Assembly (NCBI RefSeq): GCF_014204795.1
Contig: NZ_JACHMB010000001.1
Location: 4,774,001 to 4,838,000, forward strand
DNA from: Nonomuraea jabiensis
GTDB lineage: Bacteria; Actinomycetota; Actinomycetes; Streptosporangiales; Streptosporangiaceae
Reading direction: 5' to 3'
Length of the DNA stretch: 64,000 nt
The notes under the pieces are model-generated. The model was given only the letters and a program-made list of their open reading frames with translations, ran no database searches and had not been told where the DNA came from. Of this stretch, positions 15,683 through 24,191 are shown one piece after another. How positions within the stretch are numbered: the stretch's first letter is position 1; the number at the start of each line of letters is the position of its first letter. A program made the translations under genes and the position numbers.

Positions 15683-16564
15683 CTAGCGGCTGATCCGGCG
15701 TGGGGCCGCCAGCGCGAGGAGCTTGTCCGGGTTGCGGATGGCGTAGAAGTGGGTGATCTTCCCGTCGACGACGTCGGCCAGGAACACCCCCTCCAGGTGC
15801 TCGCCGCTGTAGGCGGCGAGCGCGGGCGTGTGGTTGCAGTTCACGAGCTCGATCCGCAGGTCCGGCTGGAAGATGCCCAGCACGAGCGCGGCCACCTTCT
15901 CCGCGCCCACCACAGGCCGGCGTACCGCGATCACCTTGCCGCCACCGTCGGCGGTCCAGGTGACGTCCGGCGCGAGCAGCGACAGCAGCCCCTCCATGTC
16001 GCCGGTGGTCACCGCGGCCATGAACCGCTCGGTGACCCGCGCGGTCCTGGCGGAGCCCGCGGGTTGGAAGCGCCTGCGCCGCGCCCGCACGTGCTCACGG
16101 GCGCGGTGCGCCACCTGGCGCACCGTCACGACCGACTTGCCCACCGCCGGCGCGATCTCGTCGTAGTCGAAGCCGAACACCTCGCGCAGGACGAACACCG
16201 CGCGCTCATCGGGAGTGAGCGTTTCGAGCACCACCAGCATCGCCATCGACACCGACTCGGCGAGCACCAGGTCCGCCGACGCGTCGTGCTCGTCGAGCAG
16301 CAGCGGCTCCGGCAGCCACACGCCGACGTAGTCCTCGCGGCGGCGTGCGCCGGCCCGCAACGCGTTGAGCGCCTGACGGGTCACCAGCCGCGCCAGGTAC
16401 GACTTGGTGTCACGGACCGTCGCCAAGTCCACCTCCGCCCACCGCAGATAGCTGTCCTGGAGCACGTCGTCGGATTCCGTCGCCGACCCGAGGATCTCGT
16501 AGACGATCGCGAACAGCAGCGGCCGCAGCAGGGTGAACCGTTCGGCATGCTCGTCGGTGCTCAT
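15683..16564 (-). CDS. sigJ: ECF41-type RNA polymerase sigma factor SigJ
   Basis: 293 aa from ATG at 16564. Sigma region 2 (EILGSATESDDVLQDSYLRW) and region 4 (LTPDERAVFVLREVFGFDYDEIA) are followed by a SnoaL-like C-terminal domain with the DVVDGKITHFYAIRNPDKL end typical of ECF41 members. In this group the C-terminal domain replaces a separate anti-sigma factor. Its start overlaps the stop of the FAD oxidoreductase (ATGA), so both are one transcript; ECF41 sigmas usually control such a neighbour. Confidence 0.92.
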   Translation of the reverse strand: MSTDEHAERFTLLRPLLFAIVYEILGSATESDDVLQDSYLRWAEVDLATVRDTKSYLARLVTRQALNALRAGARRREDYVGVWLPEPLLLDEHDASADLVLAESVSMAMLVVLETLTPDERAVFVLREVFGFDYDEIAPAVGKSVVTVRQVAHRAREHVRARRRRFQPAGSARTARVTERFMAAVTTGDMEGLLSLLAPDVTWTADGGGKVIAVRRPVVGAEKVAALVLGIFQPDLRIELVNCNHTPALAAYSGEHLEGVFLADVVDGKITHFYAIRNPDKLLALAAPRRISR

Positions 16565-17730
16565 ACGGACGCCGCCATCCGCGCGGCCCGCGGCCCGCTC
16601 TTCTGCCAGACGACGGTACCCGGGCTCCGGGCCTCCAAGCCGATCCCCGTCACCGCCTTCTTGCAGAACTCCTCCTTGATCTCGGCGGCCTGCTGCCCGT
16701 CGATGCAGGTGTCCAGGGGGGTGTCGTCCGCGCGGGCGGGCTGCATCGTGGCGGCGTGCCGGCCCAGGCTGATGATAGATCCCTTGAAGGCCTGGTCGAT
16801 CGCCGCCGGCGCGGTTCCCGCGATGCGGCTCAGCACGGTGTCGGCGGCCTGCACCCCGAGTGGTACGGCGGCCTGGCAACTCATCCGCAGCGGCCGGCCC
16901 GACGGCGAGGCGGCGTCACCCGCCGCGACGATGCGGTCGTCGTCGACGCTGAGGAGCGTCTCGTCGGTGAGGAGCCGGCCGAGCGCGTCGACGCGCAGCC
17001 CGCTGGCCGCCGCCAGGCCGGGCACGCCGAAGCCGGCCGTCCAGATGGTGAGGCCGCTCCGCCGTACCGTTGCGTCGGTGAGGACGACCGCGTCCTGCCG
17101 GACCTCGGCCACCGCGGTGCCCTCCAGCACGGTGACGCCGTGCTCGGACAGCCACGTCATGACGGATCGGCGGCCGGCCGTGCTGAGTGACGGAGCCAGG
17201 GCCGCGCCGCAGACCAGGGTGACCGTACGTCCTTGCTCGGCGAGTTCCGCCGCGGTCTCGATGCCGGTCAGCCCGCCGCCGACCACGGTGACTTCGGCAT
17301 CGGCCGGCAGCTCCGCCAGCCTGGCGCGCAGCCGCTGGGCGGCCTCGAACTCGGCGAGGGAGTAGGTGAACTCGCCCGCGCCCGGCACCGAGGAGGGGGT
17401 GGCGCCGGTGCTGCCGACCGCGTAGATGACGTAGTCGTAGTCCAGCGCCCGGCCCGAGGCCAGCTCCACCGTGCGGGAGGCGGTGTCGATGCGGGTGGCG
17501 TCGTCGACCACCAGCCGGATGCCGTCGCCGAGCAGCGTGCCGTAGTCGACCGAGGCGTCGTAGCCGCCGGCCACGAACTGGTGCAGCCGGATCCGTTCGA
17601 CGAACTTCGGGCGGGAGTTGACCAGGGTGATGTCGACGTCGGTGCGCAAACGGAGGTGGTTGGCCGCGACCGTTCCCGCGTAGCCGCCGCCAATGACCAC
17701 GATCTTGTGAAGGGTGCCGTGTTCAGTCAT
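16561..17730 (-). CDS. NADH dehydrogenase-like FAD/NAD(P) oxidoreductase
   Basis: 389 aa from ATG at 17730 (an upstream GTG at 17787 would place the promoter inside the gene). FAD-binding IVVIGGGYAGTVAANHL begins the protein; a second Rossmann loop VTVVGGGLTGIETAAEL binds NAD(P)H; VAAGDAA is the late FAD contact. Resembles type II NADH dehydrogenases without a clear C-terminal membrane helix. First gene of the operon with sigJ, hence the likely target of that sigma factor; electron acceptor unknown. Confidence 0.88.
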   Translation of the reverse strand: MTEHGTLHKIVVIGGGYAGTVAANHLRLRTDVDITLVNSRPKFVERIRLHQFVAGGYDASVDYGTLLGDGIRLVVDDATRIDTASRTVELASGRALDYDYVIYAVGSTGATPSSVPGAGEFTYSLAEFEAAQRLRARLAELPADAEVTVVGGGLTGIETAAELAEQGRTVTLVCGAALAPSLSTAGRRSVMTWLSEHGVTVLEGTAVAEVRQDAVVLTDATVRRSGLTIWTAGFGVPGLAAASGLRVDALGRLLTDETLLSVDDDRIVAAGDAASPSGRPLRMSCQAAVPLGVQAADTVLSRIAGTAPAAIDQAFKGSIISLGRHAATMQPARADDTPLDTCIDGQQAAEIKEEFCKKAVTGIGLEARSPGTVVWQKSGPRAARMAASV

Positions 17731-17738
17731 GCCCTCAA

Positions 17739-17765
17739 GACACCGCGCGTCCATGCGGAGTGACA
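17739..17765 (-). promoter_or_regulatory. ECF41-type promoter of the oxidoreductase-sigJ operon
   Basis: On the minus strand TGTCACT, 16 bases, then TGTC. The published ECF41 promoter pattern is TGTCACA-N16-CGTC, so 9 of 11 positions agree with exact spacing. The -10 element ends 9 bases before the ATG at 17730, so the mRNA would be almost leaderless. Confidence 0.6.
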
Positions 17766-17870
17766 CGACGTGGCGCACATCACACATGGATGGCTTTGCT
17801 GGTGACTAGCAGCAGCGTTTGCTGGTCGGTTCCGACAGCACTCGGGGGCTGGGTCAGCCTGGGACACCCA

Positions 17871-18185
17871 TCACCTCTGTGACGGTGACATTCTCCGGGC
17901 CTTGACCCGCTGGTAGTGTCTGGCCGCCTTGGCCCGGTTGCCGCAGCCTTCCTTTGTGCACCAGCGGCGCAGATGACGGCGGTCAAGGAAGAGCCAGCCA
18001 CAGTTGTCGGCCTGGCAGATGGACACCGACCGCAAATCGGGCGAGGCGAGCAGTTCGGCGCCCTGCCGGGCGATCGTCCACAGCACCAGGTCAGGAGAGC
18101 TCTGATCATCCCAGCCCCATGCCAGGTCGACGGTCAGCCGCAGATGACTCATCGCCGCTCGCAGGTGCGCATTGATCTTGTCCAC
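17871..18185 (-). CDS. CGNR zinc-finger protein, N-terminally truncated
   Basis: 104 aa from GTG at 18185; upstream the frame meets a TGA after 12 codons. It holds the complete C-terminal CGNR finger (CQADNCGWLF, then WCTKEGCGNRAKA) but lacks most of the ABATE domain that normally precedes it (family about 190 aa). Probably a gene remnant or a minimal finger protein. Confidence 0.55.
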   Translation of the reverse strand: MDKINAHLRAAMSHLRLTVDLAWGWDDQSSPDLVLWTIARQGAELLASPDLRSVSICQADNCGWLFLDRRHLRRWCTKEGCGNRAKAARHYQRVKARRMSPSQR

Positions 18186-18218
18186 GTCGCCGAGGTCAGG
18201 CGGATGCTCGTCGCGCGA

Positions 18219-18878
18219 TCAGGAGCATGGAGGCTCGTCGCTCGGGGGAAGTGGCAGCAGGCAGGTCAGTATGGTGGTCAACGCTCGTTCGACAGTCTCG
18301 GCGTCGACCGCCTCGGGATCGGCGATGTGCTCGTTGACCAGGCCGTTGGTCAGACAGTGCAAGATGAGCGCGGCCTGGTCCAGATCGATGGTGGGGCGGA
18401 CGCCGGTACGCTCAGCGACTTCGGCGATCGAGCGGGCGGCTCCTTCGCGCTGGGCCCGGCGCATCGGGGTGAGAACCTCCCTGGTCTGCTCGTCGCGGGC
18501 CGCGCGGGCCGCGAACTCCAGGCCGAGGTGCCCGTGGCCGCTGTCTTGCACGATGTGCCGGGTGACCAGCGACGCCACTCGGCCGATCACTGCGGGCAGG
18601 TCGTCGAGATCGCGGATCTCCTCCCGTACGGCGGCCAGTTCGGCCGCGGCGCCGTCGCCGAGGATGGCGCCGAACAGTTCCTGCTTGCCGCCGAAGTTCG
18701 AGTAGACGGCCCCCTTGGTGAAGCCGGCGCCTGCCGCGATGTCCTCGATGCGGGCGTCGGCGTAGCCGCGTTCGGCGAACACCCGCGCCGCCTCGGCCAG
18801 CAGCCGGCGGCGCACCTCCTCGCGCGGCAGGCGGCGGCTGGGGCTCCTCTGCTGATCGCCGTTCACGACACTCAGCAT
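18219..18878 (-). CDS. TetR family regulator of the acyltransferase
   Basis: 219 aa from ATG at 18878. HTH region: LLAEAARVFAERGYADARIEDIAAGAGF as family pattern (here in parts: FAERGYADARIEDIA and FTKGAVYSNFGGKQELF). The C-terminal domain is typical of TetR_C types with RAARDEQTREVL. Its own start codon lies within a 29-bp palindrome that also faces the divergent acyltransferase gene, implying autoregulation and repression of the neighbour. Confidence 0.88.
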   Translation of the reverse strand: MLSVVNGDQQRSPSRRLPREEVRRRLLAEAARVFAERGYADARIEDIAAGAGFTKGAVYSNFGGKQELFGAILGDGAAAELAAVREEIRDLDDLPAVIGRVASLVTRHIVQDSGHGHLGLEFAARAARDEQTREVLTPMRRAQREGAARSIAEVAERTGVRPTIDLDQAALILHCLTNGLVNEHIADPEAVDAETVERALTTILTCLLPLPPSDEPPCS

Positions 18879-18905
18879 ACCGAAAGTACTCAATACTTTC
18901 GGTAT
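18877..18905. promoter_or_regulatory. TetR operator palindrome
   Basis: Arms ATACCGAAAGTA and TACTTTCGGTAT, perfect over 12 bases, around a 5-base centre. A further CTTTCGGT half-site sits at about 18927-18934, next to the acyltransferase ribosome site. Confidence 0.8.
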
Positions 18906-18947
18906 CGTGTGGCGTAACTTGATCACCTTTCGGTAGCGGAGGACCCT

Positions 18948-20090
18948 TTGACGACAGCGACAACGACGACGATGTCCAGACGAGGCGGTGGGCGCCAGAA
19001 CTACATCGACTGGTTGCGCAACCTGGGCATCCTGTTCCTGTTCCCGTACCACACGGCGCGGGTGTTCAACGATGATGCCTCGTTCTACGTCAAGGGCGAG
19101 GTGAACACCTTCTCCACCGTGCTGGTGCAGCTGTCCTACTGGTTCATGCCGCTGCTGTTCCTCCTGGCCGGCTCGGCCAGCTTCCACGCGCTCAAACGCA
19201 GGTCGGCGGGTCGCTACGTCAGCGAGCGGGTGTCCAGGCTGCTGGTACCGCTGCTGTTCGGCATGCTGGTGGTGGTGCCGCCGCAGGCGTACTACGCCCT
19301 GCGGTTCCACCGCGGCTACGAGGGCTCCTACGCCGACTTTCTGTGGAGGTACTTCACCGACTTCTCTGACTGGTCGGAATACGCAGGCGGAATCTCGCCG
19401 GCGCACCTGTGGTTCATCCTGTTCCTCTTCCTCATCTCGGCCGCGCTCGTCCAGCCGATGCTGTTTCTGGCCAGGCGGGGATACACACCGAGGTGGTTGC
19501 GGCGGCCCCTGCCCGCCTTGCTGCCCGTCGCGCTGCTGACCGCGCTGTCGTACCTGCCTGAGGTGGGCGGGAAGAACATCTTCGTCTTCGCGGCCTACTT
19601 CATGCTGGGCTTCCTTATTGCCACCGACGACTCGATCATGGACATGGTCGAGCGGTGGCGGCCGCTGTTCCTGGCGCTGGCGGTATGCGGGGCCGCGGGG
19701 GTTCTTCTGCTCGGCGGCCAGGAGAGCTTGCCTGCCACGGCCGTGCGCGACCTTGCCTGCTGGACGGCGTTGCTGGCCATGCTTGGGTACGGCAGGCGGT
19801 ACCTCAATGGCGGGTCGAAGGCGGTGGCGTACTGCAATGAGGCGGCCTTCCCCCTGTACGTCCTGCATCAGACTTTCCTGGTCGCCGCGGGCTTCTACGT
19901 TCTACGGCGCGACGACGCCGGGCCCCTGCCGTACGTGCTGATCATGACCGTGTCGTTCGCGCTGAGCCTGATCACCTACGAGATCGTGCGGCGGTGGGGC
20001 CTCACCAGATTCGTCCTCGGCCTCGGCCGCCGGAAGCCGTCGACCGTCGTCGGGTCCGGCTCAGCAGGCGGCGCGGCCCGCCCAAGCTAG
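18948..20090 (+). CDS. acyltransferase 3 family membrane protein
   Basis: 380 aa from TTG at 18948, chosen for the GGAGG 8 bases upstream. IDWLRNLGILFLFPYHTARVF is the family opening with its catalytic histidine (seen in parts IDWLRNLGI and PYHTARVF). About ten hydrophobic helices follow, e.g. LVPLLFGMLVVVPPQAYY and HLWFILFLFLISAAL. Members O-acylate sugars or lipids at the membrane; the substrate here is unknown. Divergent from and probably repressed by the adjacent TetR. Confidence 0.85.
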   Translation: MTTATTTTMSRRGGGRQNYIDWLRNLGILFLFPYHTARVFNDDASFYVKGEVNTFSTVLVQLSYWFMPLLFLLAGSASFHALKRRSAGRYVSERVSRLLVPLLFGMLVVVPPQAYYALRFHRGYEGSYADFLWRYFTDFSDWSEYAGGISPAHLWFILFLFLISAALVQPMLFLARRGYTPRWLRRPLPALLPVALLTALSYLPEVGGKNIFVFAAYFMLGFLIATDDSIMDMVERWRPLFLALAVCGAAGVLLLGGQESLPATAVRDLACWTALLAMLGYGRRYLNGGSKAVAYCNEAAFPLYVLHQTFLVAAGFYVLRRDDAGPLPYVLIMTVSFALSLITYEIVRRWGLTRFVLGLGRRKPSTVVGSGSAGGAARPS

Positions 20091-20264
20091 ATCGCGTTCC
20101 GCACACCTCCGGACCTCAGCCGTTCGCCAGCAGTGCTTGGCGGACGGCGGCCGGGCTAGCGTTCCCTCAGGCGGCGCGCAGTGCAGAAGCTTGCTTGCGC
20201 GTCCATGAGGGCGGCCTTGTCCTGGTGAGTCGCGGCAGGCCGAGAAGACGACGTTCCATGCCCC

Positions 20265-20380
20265 GACACATTGACCAGCAACTCGGCGACAGTGATCGAC
20301 GCGATCGCCACATCATCGGCGTCTCCTATCATCCTGTCCACTGTCGCCTTGCCTCGCTCGGCGGCACAGTCGCGAAGCTT
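20265..20380 (-). pseudogene. VapC-like PIN-domain toxin fragment
   Basis: The minus-strand frame reads AERGKATVDRMIGDADDVAI then ASITVAELLV, a close match to the N-terminal part of VapC PIN toxins around the conserved Glu. The frame then turns into unrelated residues, and the first catalytic Asp is missing upstream. No antitoxin partner is visible. Remaining parts of the gap 20091-20706 hold only the stem-loop listed separately. Confidence 0.5.
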
Positions 20381-20543
20381 CGAGACGCTTCGGTGGCCGC
20401 CATCACCTTCATGGAATCAGATTCTGATCCAGCCGCACGCTCCAGTCAGCCATGGGTCCTCACAGATCGCGACTGTGAGCGCTGCCACCGTCGAGAACAC
20501 CTCCGCTGAGATCGACGGGTCAGCAAGCGTGTCAGCCACGATC

Positions 20544-20581
20544 TGTCAGCTTCTCGGTCGTTTACGGCCGAGAAGCTGACA
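20544..20581. other. perfect 14-bp inverted repeat (stem-loop)
   Basis: TGTCAGCTTCTCGG at 20544-20557 is the exact complement of CCGAGAAGCTGACA at 20568-20581, with a 10-base loop. No T-run follows, so it is not a textbook terminator. It lies 126 bases upstream of the DHFR-fold gene. Confidence 0.8.
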
Positions 20582-20706
20582 TCGGATGAGCCCGGAAAGT
20601 TTCTAGAAGAAATCCGGGAGTCGTGTCGGATCGGGGCGGTGGTGTTCGTAGCAGGGGTGAGGCCGCCACACGGCGCGGCGCGACCAACGTCCCGCAAGGA
20701 GACACC

Positions 20707-21282
20707 ATGACCGCCACGTACACCTTCGACATCTTCTCCACGCTCGACGGCTTCGCCAACCACAACGGCGACTGGGGCGGCTACTGGGGCAAGCAGGGCC
20801 CCGAATTCCTCGCCTATCGCGCCGCTGCCTACCGCGACCCGCTGCGCATGGTGCTCGGCGCCAAGACCTACTCGTCGAACGCGCCCTTCCTCAACGCGGA
20901 CTTCGACCGCAGCCTGTTCGATGGGTGGATCACGCGGATGTTCGACTCCCCGGTCACGGTGCTCTCCAGCCGGCTGACCGAGCCGCTCGAGTGGCCGGAC
21001 ACGACCATAGAGTCCGGCGATCCCATCGAGGTGGTCACGCGCCTCAAGGCGGAATCCGAGGTGCCGCTGCGCTCCCACGGCAGCCTGACGCTCAACCGGG
21101 CGCTGCTGAACGCCGGCCTGATCGACACCATCGAGGTGACGATCTTCCCAGTGATCTCTGGAACGACCGGCGTGGACCGGATCTTCGACGGTGCGGACGA
21201 CTTCGACCTCGAACTACTCGAGGCCCGGACCTTCGACGGCCACACGCAGGTACTGACCTATCGGCCGACCCGGCACAGTTGA
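20707..21282 (+). CDS. dihydrofolate reductase-fold (RibD C-terminal-like) protein
   Basis: 191 aa from ATG at 20707 with AAGGAGA upstream. The FDIFSTLDGFAN opening, MVLGAKTYSS and LRSHGSLTLNRALLNAGLID blocks fit the RibD_C/YyaP-YwjB family of NADPH-dependent DHFR-fold oxidoreductases. The usual GS-G-L pattern before the long helix is present. Substrate unknown; unlikely to be the housekeeping folate enzyme. Confidence 0.85.
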   Translation: MTATYTFDIFSTLDGFANHNGDWGGYWGKQGPEFLAYRAAAYRDPLRMVLGAKTYSSNAPFLNADFDRSLFDGWITRMFDSPVTVLSSRLTEPLEWPDTTIESGDPIEVVTRLKAESEVPLRSHGSLTLNRALLNAGLIDTIEVTIFPVISGTTGVDRIFDGADDFDLELLEARTFDGHTQVLTYRPTRHS

Positions 21283-21649
21283 CCGGCGACGCGGTGTCGT
21301 TGAGCCATTCAGCGCTCGATCGTTGCGTGACCAGCCTTTGAGTTTCTCGGCGAACGCCGGTGACACCGGCAACACTGTGGAGCACGTAGGACATGCCCGC
21401 ACCCTAGATCGGGCGGCGCCACACAATCATCACATTTCATGGGCGGACGTCGACCACCTCCAAAGGGTGGGCAACTCGCACTGAGTCACTGCGTTCAAGC
21501 TGTGAGGGCGTGCTTCTCCTGGCAGTGGGTTTGGCGAACGCGGTGTACCTTTGCGAGCAGGGCGGGTCCACGGTGCCCGGGCCAAGGAGCCGGACGTCCT
21601 GTTCACGTCCGTTTGGCCGAAGGTCCGAATCGGAAATGGCCAACCACAC
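21283..21649. other. intergenic stretch downstream of the DHFR-fold gene
   Basis: No gene supported. Composition is less GC-rich than the flanking genes and frames are short. Confidence 0.5.
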
Positions 21650-21753
21650 GCGCAGGCGGAGCCTGCGCCTTGATAGAGCCACCCGAGCGATAGCGAGGAC
21701 CGCTCGGGGCGGGCTCCAGCAGGCCCACCAGGTAACAGGGCAAGGGGTGGGTG
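21650..21753 (-). repeat. dispersed hairpin repeat, copy 1 (3' of efeB)
   Basis: Read on the minus strand, 19 bases after the efeB stop: CACCCACCCCTTGCCC, then GGCCTGCTGGAGCCCGCCCC, then a GAGCG/CGCTC hairpin, then TCTATCAAGGCGC with a second hairpin (GCGCAGGC/GCCTGCGC). The same ordered blocks occur at 29504-29628 and, in part, 29649-29730. Confidence 0.8.
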
Positions 21754-21771
21754 CTGCCGCGTAACCTACTG

Positions 21772-23025
21772 CTAGCCGAAGAGGGTGCGGCCCCAGTAGT
21801 CGCCGGCGTCGCGGACCCCCGGTGGGCAGGCGAACAGGCCGCTGGAGACGTGTTTGATGTACTCGTTCAGGGCGTCCTTCTTGGCCAGGTTCATCTGGAC
21901 CGGGACGAACTGCTTGCGCGGATCGCGCTGGTAGGCGATGAAGAACAGGCCCGCGTCCAGGCGGCCGAGGCCGTCGGAGCCGTCCACGAAGTTGTAGCCG
22001 CGGCGCAGCAGGTGCGCGTTGCCGTTGGCGGTCGGGTGGGCGAGCCGTACGTGGGCGTCGGCCTTGATGTACGGCTGCCCGTCCGCCCCCTTGGCCGCGA
22101 AGTCCACCGGGTCGAACTCGGCCTTCTTGCCCAGCGGCGCCCCCTCGCCCTTGTCCCGGCCGAAGATCTGCTCCTGCTCCACGAGCGACGTGCGGTCCCA
22201 GGTCTCGATCGCCATCCGGATCTTCCTGGTCACCATGTAGGAGCCGCCCGCCATCCAGTCGCTGCCGTCCTGCGCGGAGGCCCACAGCTGGTCGCGGAGC
22301 AGGTCGGCGTCCTCCAGCTTGAGGTTGTTGGTTCCGTCCTTGAAGCCCATCAGGTTGCGGGGGGTCGCCTGGGAGCGGGACGTGGACGACGTACGGCCGA
22401 AACCGAGTTGCGACCAGCGTACGGAGACCTTGCCGAAGCCGATCCTGGCCAGGTTGCGGATGGCGTGCACGGCGACCTGGGGGTCGTGGGCGCACGCCTG
22501 CACGCAGATGTCCCCACCGGAAATTTCCGGAATGAGCTGCTCTCCCGGGAATTTCGGCAAGTCGGCGAGAGCCGCGGGCCGCTTGTCCGCAAGCCCGAAA
22601 CGTTCGTCGAACAGCGACGCCCCGAACCCGATCGTCAGCGTCAGCCCCGACGCGGGCAGCCCCAGCGCCTCGCCCGTGTCGTCGGGCGGGGCCTCCGGCG
22701 CGCCGCCCACCGCCCCGTACGACCCCGCCTCCTTGCCCTGCGTGAGCCGCGCGGCCGCCGCCGTCCACTCCTGCAGCAGCTCGACCAGCTCGGCCCGGTT
22801 CTTCGTGATGACGTCGAATGCCACGAAGTGCAGCCGGTCCTGCGCCGGCGTGACGATGCCCGACTGGTGCTCCCCGTAGAAGGGGAACGGGTCGGAGGTC
22901 GAGGAGGCGTGCGCGACGGGCGGCTCCTCGAAGAGCGTGTTCGAGGCCACGACACCGGCCCCGACCACGGCGGCGCCCGCGGCCCCCAGCCCGAACAGCC
23001 CCCTGCGGCTCACCCGCTGGCTCAT
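21772..23025 (-). CDS. efeB: EfeB, deferrochelatase/Dyp-type peroxidase
   Basis: 417 aa. A twin-arginine signal (VSRRGLFGLGAAGAAVV) directs the folded haem protein across the membrane. The Dyp hallmark GFKDGTNN (GXXDG with the distal catalytic Asp) is present, as is a proximal-histidine region near DAHVRLAHPT. EfeB takes part in iron acquisition, extracting iron from haem or oxidising Fe(II) for EfeUO. Third gene of efeUOB; ribosome site GGAGGATCC lies just upstream of the ATG. Confidence 0.93.
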   Translation of the reverse strand: MSQRVSRRGLFGLGAAGAAVVGAGVVASNTLFEEPPVAHASSTSDPFPFYGEHQSGIVTPAQDRLHFVAFDVITKNRAELVELLQEWTAAAARLTQGKEAGSYGAVGGAPEAPPDDTGEALGLPASGLTLTIGFGASLFDERFGLADKRPAALADLPKFPGEQLIPEISGGDICVQACAHDPQVAVHAIRNLARIGFGKVSVRWSQLGFGRTSSTSRSQATPRNLMGFKDGTNNLKLEDADLLRDQLWASAQDGSDWMAGGSYMVTRKIRMAIETWDRTSLVEQEQIFGRDKGEGAPLGKKAEFDPVDFAAKGADGQPYIKADAHVRLAHPTANGNAHLLRRGYNFVDGSDGLGRLDAGLFFIAYQRDPRKQFVPVQMNLAKKDALNEYIKHVSSGLFACPPGVRDAGDYWGRTLFG

Positions 23026-23040
23026 TGCCGGATCCTCCCG

Positions 23041-24180
23041 CTACTTGGTGATGGCCGGCGCGATCTTGCTGATCGGCTCGGCCAGCGCGTTGATCGCGTC
23101 CGACAAGGTCTTCAGCTCAGCCTTGGACAGCTCGTTGTGCAGCTTCCAGCCGTCGCCCTTCTGGTGCGCGTCGAGCGCCGCCTCGGCCGCGGCGAACTTC
23201 TCGTCCAGCGTCTTGACCAGGTCGGGAGCCCGATCCTCCAGCACCGGCCTGAGCGACTGCACGGCCGCCTTGGAGCCTTCGAGGTTCGCGTCGAAGTCCC
23301 ACAGGTCGGTGTGCGACCAGATGTCCTCCTCGCCGGTGATCTTGCCGGTGGCCACCTCGTCGAGCAGTTCCTTGGCGCCGTTGGCCAGGTTCAGGGGGGT
23401 CAGCTGGGCGGCGTTCGACTTGCTCACGATCGTCTTGACGTCGGCGATCAGCTTGTCCGCGACGGGGCCGTCCTTGCTGATGTCCTTCTTGATCCACAGG
23501 TCCTTCTCGATCCTGTGGAAGCCGGTCCACTCCTCGCCGTCGGCCAGGTCCGCCTCGCGGGCGTCGATGGCCGGGTCGAGGTCGCCGAAGATCTCGGCCA
23601 CCGGTTCGATGCGCTCCCAGTACGTACGCGAGACCGGGTACAGCTCCTTGGCCTTGTCGATCTTCCCGGCCTTGACCGCGTCCACGAACTCCTGCGTCTT
23701 GACCAGCAGCGTGTCGCTCTGCGACTTGATGTAGCGCTTGTAGCTGGCGACCGCGTCGGCGAGCTTGGCGTCCTCGGTGAGCGCCTTGTGCTCGCCGGTC
23801 ACCTTGAACGCGTTGCGGATGCCCTTGCCGACCATGCCGGGCTTGCACACGGTCTCGTACGCGCCCGCCGGCAGCTCGGCGATGAGCTCTCTGGTCAGTC
23901 CGGGAACGATGTTCTCCACCTCGGCCATGACCCGGTCACCGGGGGCGTACACGTAGAACTCGGTCACCTTGGTGCCGCCGTTCGTGATCGTGAACGTCGT
24001 GGTACCGGCCGCGACCTCGGCGGCGCCGACCTTGCACTCGGTGTCGGACGCCGCCACGGTGATCTTGCCCGGCTGGGCCGGGGCGGAGCCGGAGGAGGCG
24101 GCGGGGGTGTTCCCCGAGCCGCAGGCGGCCAGCGTCGCCAGGGCGATCGCCCCGAAGGACAGGCGGATGGGGGTGCGCAT
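23041..24180 (-). CDS. efeO: EfeO, iron uptake lipoprotein
   Basis: 379 aa. Lipobox LATLAAC gives a lipid-anchored extracytoplasmic protein. The N-terminal part is the cupredoxin-like domain (KITVAASDTECKVGAAEV) and the C-terminal part the M75-type domain with GFHRIEKDLW, source of the HXXE metal site. It delivers iron to the EfeU permease. 11 bases separate it from efeU and 15 from efeB. Confidence 0.93.
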   Translation of the reverse strand: MRTPIRLSFGAIALATLAACGSGNTPAASSGSAPAQPGKITVAASDTECKVGAAEVAAGTTTFTITNGGTKVTEFYVYAPGDRVMAEVENIVPGLTRELIAELPAGAYETVCKPGMVGKGIRNAFKVTGEHKALTEDAKLADAVASYKRYIKSQSDTLLVKTQEFVDAVKAGKIDKAKELYPVSRTYWERIEPVAEIFGDLDPAIDAREADLADGEEWTGFHRIEKDLWIKKDISKDGPVADKLIADVKTIVSKSNAAQLTPLNLANGAKELLDEVATGKITGEEDIWSHTDLWDFDANLEGSKAAVQSLRPVLEDRAPDLVKTLDEKFAAAEAALDAHQKGDGWKLHNELSKAELKTLSDAINALAEPISKIAPAITK

Positions 24181-24191
24181 GATGCTCCTGT

